NCBI RefSeq assembly: GCF_000423885.1
Contig: NZ_AUIV01000029.1
Location: 1-36,212 of the forward strand
Origin: Thermomonas fusca DSM 15424
Lineage (GTDB): Bacteria > Pseudomonadota > Gammaproteobacteria > Xanthomonadales > Xanthomonadaceae
Reading direction: 5' to 3'
DNA length: 36,212 nucleotides
A program made the position numbers and the translations under genes. The notes beneath the pieces were generated by a model. It was not told the DNA's origin and did not search any database. It saw nothing but the letters and a program-made list of their open reading frames with translations. This document shows positions 31,808 to 36,212 of the stretch, piece after piece (the stretch's first letter is position 1; each line of letters opens with the position of its first letter).

Positions 31808-34129
31808 TTAGGCGGCCAGCACGGTGGAGTTGATTTCTTCGAGTACGCTGCTCAGGCCAGCTTCGCCAAACATCTCGATGCCGATCCCTGCGGCGTTGAG
31901 CAGGGACAGCGGCGGACTGAACAGGTCATCGATGCTGACCTTGCCCTTGGAGATGCCACGGTTCTTGAGCAGGGACAGGTACTGCGCCTGCGCCGGGCTG
32001 AAGTTCTTGCCGACCAGCCAGGCGCGGAAGTTCTCCTCAATGATTTCCGGGCGCGACTTGGTCTTGATGAGACCCAGAGCCTCGCGAATGAAGTCCACCA
32101 GGTTACCGCCGGGCTTGCGATAGGCGCGCCGCAGGTTGTCTTCGTTGAAGTAGCGCTGTGGCTGATTGAGGCGATGAGCCAGCGCTTCTTCTTCCTCGCT
32201 CGTCAGCGCGTCGCCGGCCTTGATCTTGACCAGCGCGGGGTCCTCGTCCGCGCCCTGCTGCACGGTCTTTTCCCATTCGGTCACGTACTCCCGCTTGTCC
32301 ACGCGTTCGCCATCCGGTCCCACTTCGATGTAACTGACCGCTTGCAGCCATTCGTCGTCCAGACCAAGCTCGATCAGTTCGCGCCCAGTCGGGCCCGTGT
32401 GAGGTTGCGGCTTGCGATAGCCGCCACCACCAGAGCCGGTGAAGATGTCCGTATCCGAATCGTTGAAATACTGGTGATTGCCGAAGAAGTCGTATATGAC
32501 GAACTTCTCTTTGCCAATGTGTGGCGCAGTGCGTGTGCCACGGCCACGCATCTGCTGGTACAGAATTGGGCTGCGAACCCGGCGACACATGACCAGGTGC
32601 AACACTTCACGGCAGTCAAAGCCGGTGTCCAGCATCCCTACACTGACCGCGACCATCGGCAGCTTGTCCTGCTTGAAGCGCCTGATGGCGTCATCAGCAT
32701 CGGCAATATCCGAAGTGATGACTTCAGCGTACTTGCCCTTGTACTCGGGGTGCAGCTCGTTCAGATACTGGGCCAGCCGTGCGGCATGGTGCTTGGTGAT
32801 AGCGAACACCACCGATTTGCCGGGACCATCCTTCTGGCCGGGCGCGAGTTCCTTGTAGTTCGCCCACGCGAGCTTGTCGAACTCCTGCATCATCAGCTTG
32901 TTGCTGGCCTCGTTCGTCCACTTGCGTTCGAACTCCGCAGGGTCGTACTGAGTGCCCTCCACTTCCGCGCCTTCGCTCATCAACGTGGTGATGCCAGTTG
33001 CGAACTTGTACGGGACAAGGTGGCCTTGCTTGAAGGCCTCCTGGATGGAATAGGAGTAGTCCGGCGTGCTGTCCTTGCACTGGTAGAACTGAAAGGTATT
33101 GCGCTCGATGTACATGGCCGGGGTCGCAGTCAGGCCGATGTGCAGGGCATCGAAATGCGCCAGCGCGGTCTGCCATGCCCCATAGATGGAGCGATGGCAC
33201 TCATCCATCACCACCACGTCGAAGTACCCGCTTGAGAGCTCCTCTACGCGACCCATCATGGTCTGCAACAGGCACACCGTGATCTGTTTTTCCTGACGGG
33301 CCACGCCTGGCTTGAGCCAGTAGCTGGAGTACTGCGGCAGCAGGTCCTGGATGGCCTCGATGGCCTGCTTGGCCAACTGTTCACGATCCACCAGGAACAA
33401 GATGCGCTCCGCATGGCCAGCCTGGATCAGGCGCTTGAGGTAGAGCGCGATCAGATCGGTCTTACCGCAGCCGGTGGGCAACTCGATCAGGAAACGACGC
33501 TTGCCCAGTTCGGCGGCATGGTCGAGCGCCTTCATTGCCTCCTGCTGGTACGGACGCAGCAGGCGTGTCTCGCCTGTGCGGACATAGGTTTCTGGGATCT
33601 CGACTTCGGCCAGCGGCTTACGCTCGTTGCGCAGATGAACGAGTCGTTCCAGATCGCGGCGCGTGTACAGCGAGGACACCGGACGGGCATCGTCGTTCTG
33701 GTAGTCCCAGAAGTAGATCAGCTCGCCATTGGTGAGAAAGATGAACGGGGCACCGACCTTCTTCGCGTACGGCAACGCCTGCTGTTTGGCGGTATACGGA
33801 TTGATGGCCTGCTTTTTGGCTTCAATGACTGCCAGCGGTCGACCGCGCTGGTCCAGCAGGACGTAGTCGGCGAATCCCAATCCCCCCGCGTCGGCCGTGC
33901 GCACAGCCTCGGCTACCGAGCCAGCCTCCCCAACTCGGAAGGCCTCCGAAACCGGCACCTCGGTACGCACCTGCGACTTGTCCGCCGGCGCCCAGCCGGC
34001 CGCCCGGAGCAGGTCGTCGATCAGGATGCGGGCGTCGGCTTCGGAGGTCGGTGGGGTCACTGGAGTCGGTTGGATATGGGAGAAAGGGCTTGGGCCGGGA
34101 AGGGGGCCGGCTGTGTTGCCTACCACCAT
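31808..34129 (-). CDS. hsdR: Type I restriction enzyme motor and nuclease subunit HsdR
   Basis: A 773-residue subunit of the shorter EcoEI/EcoKI-like kind. The nuclease domain shows the PD-(D/E)xK acids: D88 in GFADYVLLD and E103-A-K105 in LAVIEAKKQA. The helicase part has Walker A LPTGCGKTD (217-225), the DECH box in VVMDECHRSIYG and the arginine finger in MRGRGTRTAP. It translocates and cuts unmodified DNA. The first ATG at 34129 has no clear ribosome binding site; a GTG at 34060 (residue 24) is a possible start. It heads the five-gene leftward run. Confidence 0.94.
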   Translation of the reverse strand: MVVGNTAGPLPGPSPFSHIQPTPVTPPTSEADARILIDDLLRAAGWAPADKSQVRTEVPVSEAFRVGEAGSVAEAVRTADAGGLGFADYVLLDQRGRPLAVIEAKKQAINPYTAKQQALPYAKKVGAPFIFLTNGELIYFWDYQNDDARPVSSLYTRRDLERLVHLRNERKPLAEVEIPETYVRTGETRLLRPYQQEAMKALDHAAELGKRRFLIELPTGCGKTDLIALYLKRLIQAGHAERILFLVDREQLAKQAIEAIQDLLPQYSSYWLKPGVARQEKQITVCLLQTMMGRVEELSSGYFDVVVMDECHRSIYGAWQTALAHFDALHIGLTATPAMYIERNTFQFYQCKDSTPDYSYSIQEAFKQGHLVPYKFATGITTLMSEGAEVEGTQYDPAEFERKWTNEASNKLMMQEFDKLAWANYKELAPGQKDGPGKSVVFAITKHHAARLAQYLNELHPEYKGKYAEVITSDIADADDAIRRFKQDKLPMVAVSVGMLDTGFDCREVLHLVMCRRVRSPILYQQMRGRGTRTAPHIGKEKFVIYDFFGNHQYFNDSDTDIFTGSGGGGYRKPQPHTGPTGRELIELGLDDEWLQAVSYIEVGPDGERVDKREYVTEWEKTVQQGADEDPALVKIKAGDALTSEEEEALAHRLNQPQRYFNEDNLRRAYRKPGGNLVDFIREALGLIKTKSRPEIIEENFRAWLVGKNFSPAQAQYLSLLKNRGISKGKVSIDDLFSPPLSLLNAAGIGIEMFGEAGLSSVLEEINSTVLAA

Positions 34130-34147
34130 ACTTTAACGGGCCTACCC

Positions 34148-34200
34148 CCTCGATTCGCCCATGATCTGAGACTTGGAGGGCTGTCGGGGAGGAATCGAGG
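34148..34200. promoter_or_regulatory. Inverted repeat and short direct repeats in the hsdR/Nudix divergent gap
   Basis: The 120-base gap between the divergent starts contains CCTCGATTC (34148-34156) and its exact complement GAATCGAGG (34192-34200), 35 bases apart. A 9-base direct repeat GACTTGGAG occurs at 34170-34178 and again just outside at 34211-34219. These lie where promoters for both genes must be and could bind a shared regulator. Clear -35 and -10 boxes were not found. Confidence 0.4.
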
Positions 34201-34249
34201 CGGATTCCCTGACTTGGAGCCTGTGGCTGCCCCCGTCCACAATGGGCAA

Positions 34250-35881
34250 ATGCACCCGACCCCCGACCTGCTGACCGCCATATCCCGCCTGCTCCCCAGG
34301 ATTGCCGAGGAGAGTGGCGATCGGGAGGAGATTCCCGAGGCCGAGCTTATTCAGCGCCTGATCGACGCTACGAGCGTCGGATCCGAGGAGGCACGCACGG
34401 CGCTGGGCATCGTTCGCCGCATGCTCCAGGCGCTCTCTGTGCTCGATGAGAGCCGTTTGAGTAGCGATGTCTGGGCCTTCGCTTCCTTCCCGGCATCCTT
34501 GATGGCTCGGAGCGTACTGGGCGGCCTTGGCGTGGCGGAATTCAGACTGCTTGAACCAGGCTTCTGGAATGCCAGTGAGTACCTGGTCGACCGGCAGCGT
34601 GCGCTAATCAAGCGATCAGAGGAACTCCGCGCAGCCCTACCGGCCGGCCTGGTGCCTATCCGCCGGGTCTGGGTCTCCTGGGCTTGGATCGCGCTGGACG
34701 GGAAGTTCCTGATGGTGCGTCGAGAGGATCCCGCCCCCCACCGGGACGGTAGCCGAGGGCAATTCGTGTTCCCGGGCGGCCGAGTGTGCAACGAGGACTT
34801 GCCGGAACTGGAGTATCTGACCCCCTCTCAATGCCTGGACTTCTTCGATCCCAACATGGAGATCGACCCGAGTCACATCCGCTACGCCTTCTCCCAAGCC
34901 GTGAGGCGGGAACTGCGAGAAGAACTCGAGATTCCCAACAATGCTTTCGAGGCGGAGATTCCCGTGGGGGAACCCATCCACTACATCGCCTTGGAAGGCG
35001 CCAAGAGCGCCTACTCCGCTACCGAGTATCACATCCAGCCCTTCAAGGTTGCCCTGAAGGATGCTGGCAAGACTGCCCTACTGCGCTGCCTGGCTGCACA
35101 TCCAGAGCGTTTCGCGTGGTTCACGGCGGAAGAGTTGGCCGCTGGTGCCAATGCTGCAGGCGCCAAGGCCTTCGTCGATGCCATTCGGCAGGGCGGTCCG
35201 GCACTCGACCCGGATGCATTCGCGATTCCCATCGGCAACACCTTCCCCTTGAAGGATCCCATCGATATTCCTGGCAAGCCTTCGGAGCCCTTTGCTGTCG
35301 GCATCGCAGGCCGAGAGCGTCAAGTCCATGTCGACCTGGACGATGACGAGATCAAACAGCTGAACTGGCTTGCTGCCGTGCGCCGCGGGGACGATATCGA
35401 AGAGTTGGCCATTGGTGTGTCGATCGTCAGCAGCACCGGCTGGGCTCTCATCGAAAACGATCACGCTCTCGCAGAACTGAGGACGCTTGCCGCCAAGTTG
35501 GACGCAGCAGGGCTGCCGCTACTGGATTTCCACGACCGGGCCGTTCGTTTGAATGCGTTGACCCCGTACTTCTCACGCTCATCACTGTCGATGGAGATTC
35601 AGGACGAACGCCGCGGGAAGTCGTACCGCCTGAACCTATCGCGCCACCGCTTGCAGTCGCCTCTGGGAATCGCCAGCACCAAAGAGGCCTCGGTATACCT
35701 ACCAGAGGTCCTGGGCAACGCGATTTATTCGCTGGACCAAGGCGATCTTCAGCCTGCTTTGGACAACATCGAATCCGTCAAGCGAATGCAGCGTGAGATA
35801 CGGGGGTTTCTGGACTCGATTGGGGCGCGACTACTAGTTCGCCAAGTTGATGGAGTCCCTGAGCTTGCGGTTGGCCGTTAA
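34250..35881 (+). CDS. Large protein with an interrupted Nudix domain, function unknown
   Basis: The ATG at 34250 gives 543 residues; the frame is open far upstream, but only as the antisense of hsdR. Residues 1-75 look helical, possibly a winged-helix-like or adaptor region. A Nudix domain covers about 137-275: the box starts FPGGRVCNED (G176, E182) and resumes 30 residues later than usual with RRELREELEI (R220-E221, E224-E225); the usual Gly of EExG is Glu. The catalytic acids are kept, so hydrolysis of a nucleoside-diphosphate-linked substrate is possible. Residues 280-543 match no family I know. It is divergent from hsdR in a defence island; whether it degrades a signal nucleotide is speculation. 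Confidence 0.75.
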   Translation: MHPTPDLLTAISRLLPRIAEESGDREEIPEAELIQRLIDATSVGSEEARTALGIVRRMLQALSVLDESRLSSDVWAFASFPASLMARSVLGGLGVAEFRLLEPGFWNASEYLVDRQRALIKRSEELRAALPAGLVPIRRVWVSWAWIALDGKFLMVRREDPAPHRDGSRGQFVFPGGRVCNEDLPELEYLTPSQCLDFFDPNMEIDPSHIRYAFSQAVRRELREELEIPNNAFEAEIPVGEPIHYIALEGAKSAYSATEYHIQPFKVALKDAGKTALLRCLAAHPERFAWFTAEELAAGANAAGAKAFVDAIRQGGPALDPDAFAIPIGNTFPLKDPIDIPGKPSEPFAVGIAGRERQVHVDLDDDEIKQLNWLAAVRRGDDIEELAIGVSIVSSTGWALIENDHALAELRTLAAKLDAAGLPLLDFHDRAVRLNALTPYFSRSSLSMEIQDERRGKSYRLNLSRHRLQSPLGIASTKEASVYLPEVLGNAIYSLDQGDLQPALDNIESVKRMQREIRGFLDSIGARLLVRQVDGVPELAVGR

Positions 35882-35945
35882 GGAAAGTCTGAACAACTCG
35901 CCACCTGTGGGCGACAATAGGGCATCACCTCCGGGATGACTTCTG
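35882..35945. repeat. Left end of an IS5-family element (terminus and leader)
   Basis: Directly after the Nudix gene's stop codon the sequence GGAAAGTCTGAACAACTCGC begins, which has the look of an IS5-family terminal repeat, and the transposase starts 64 bases later. The right end is outside the window, so the inverted pair and target duplication cannot be checked. Confidence 0.5.
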
Positions 35946-36212
35946 ATGCAGCTGACATTCGGTGACGCCGAAGATCTGGGCCAACGCAAGCAGACGCGGC
36001 GGGAGGTGTTCCTGGCGGAGATGGAGCAGGTAGTGCCGTGGAAGGCGCTGCTGTCGCTGATCGAGCCGCACTATCCGAAGTTGGGGCGTCCAGGCCGGCA
36101 GCCATATGCGCTGGCCACGATGCTGCGCATCCACTTCCTGCAGCAGTGGTACGCACTCAGCGACCCGGCGATGGAAGAGGCCTTGTACGACACGCCGGTG
36201 ATGCGCCGGTTT
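35946..36212 (+). CDS. IS5-family transposase, N-terminal part (cut by window edge)
   Basis: The frame is open from the ATG to the window end, giving 89 residues. The start MQLTFGDAEDLGQRKQTRRE and the block PWKALLSLIEPHYPKLGRPG, then PYALATMLRIHFLQQWYALSDPAMEEAL trimmed here in thought to its first 20 residues, are typical of IS5-group transposases (DUF772 N-terminal domain) common in xanthomonads. The DDE catalytic part is outside the window. With the IS3 fragment at the other end, it shows repeated IS activity in this region. Confidence 0.9.
   Translation, partial: MQLTFGDAEDLGQRKQTRREVFLAEMEQVVPWKALLSLIEPHYPKLGRPGRQPYALATMLRIHFLQQWYALSDPAMEEALYDTPVMRRF

Overview
The window looks like a chromosomal segment from a high-GC gammaproteobacterium of the Xanthomonadaceae (Lysobacter, Luteimonas, Thermomonas or Xanthomonas type). 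Reasons: the gene order lptC-lptA-lptB-rpoN-hpf-hprK-rapZ-EIIA-HPr-EI, the pilT-pilU pair beside yggS-proC, the strong G/C bias at third codon positions, and an integron attC site of the Xanthomonas kind. Species was not determined.

Layout. 1-1084: the 3' end of an IS3-family element that has cut into an integron attC site, followed by one complete gene cassette carrying a Phd/YefM-RelE/ParE toxin-antitoxin pair and ending in a full attC. 1313-2567: three small genes (membrane protein, MAPEG-like protein, ACT-domain protein). 2584-7470: envelope genes; murA-ibaG run leftward and kdsD-kdsC-lptC-lptA-lptB run rightward, making Kdo precursors and moving lipopolysaccharide. 7546-13730: rpoN, hpf, and a regulatory PTS (hprK, rapZ, EIIA, HPr, EI) with no sugar permease in the locus. 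13916-15930: mgtE and a cold-shock-DUF1294 fusion. 15934-20198, leftward: pyrB, ruvX, yqgE, pilU, pilT. 20314-22428, rightward: yggS, proC, a lipoprotein.

At about 22780 the core ends inside a leftward gene for a BtuF-like cobalamin-binding protein, of which only the 3' third remains. From there to the end the DNA is less GC-rich and is a defence island. It begins with a complete, divergent, oppositely oriented homologue of the broken gene. Then, all leftward in reading direction, come a cyclic-nucleotide synthase (CD-NTase) with a SLATT two-TM effector (a minimal CBASS-like pair), and a five-gene block hsdR-hsdM-hsdS-AAA/DUF3696 ATPase-PLD-like protein in which the last four genes overlap. 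Divergent from hsdR is a large protein with an interrupted Nudix box. The window ends in the 5' part of an IS5-family transposase that abuts the stop codon of that gene.

The best candidates for something undescribed are the ATPase plus HxR-type PLD-like pair fused to a type I restriction operon, the large Nudix protein divergent from it, and the way the island broke a resident gene while carrying its own inverted copy. All function calls rest on motif reading; no database search was possible.
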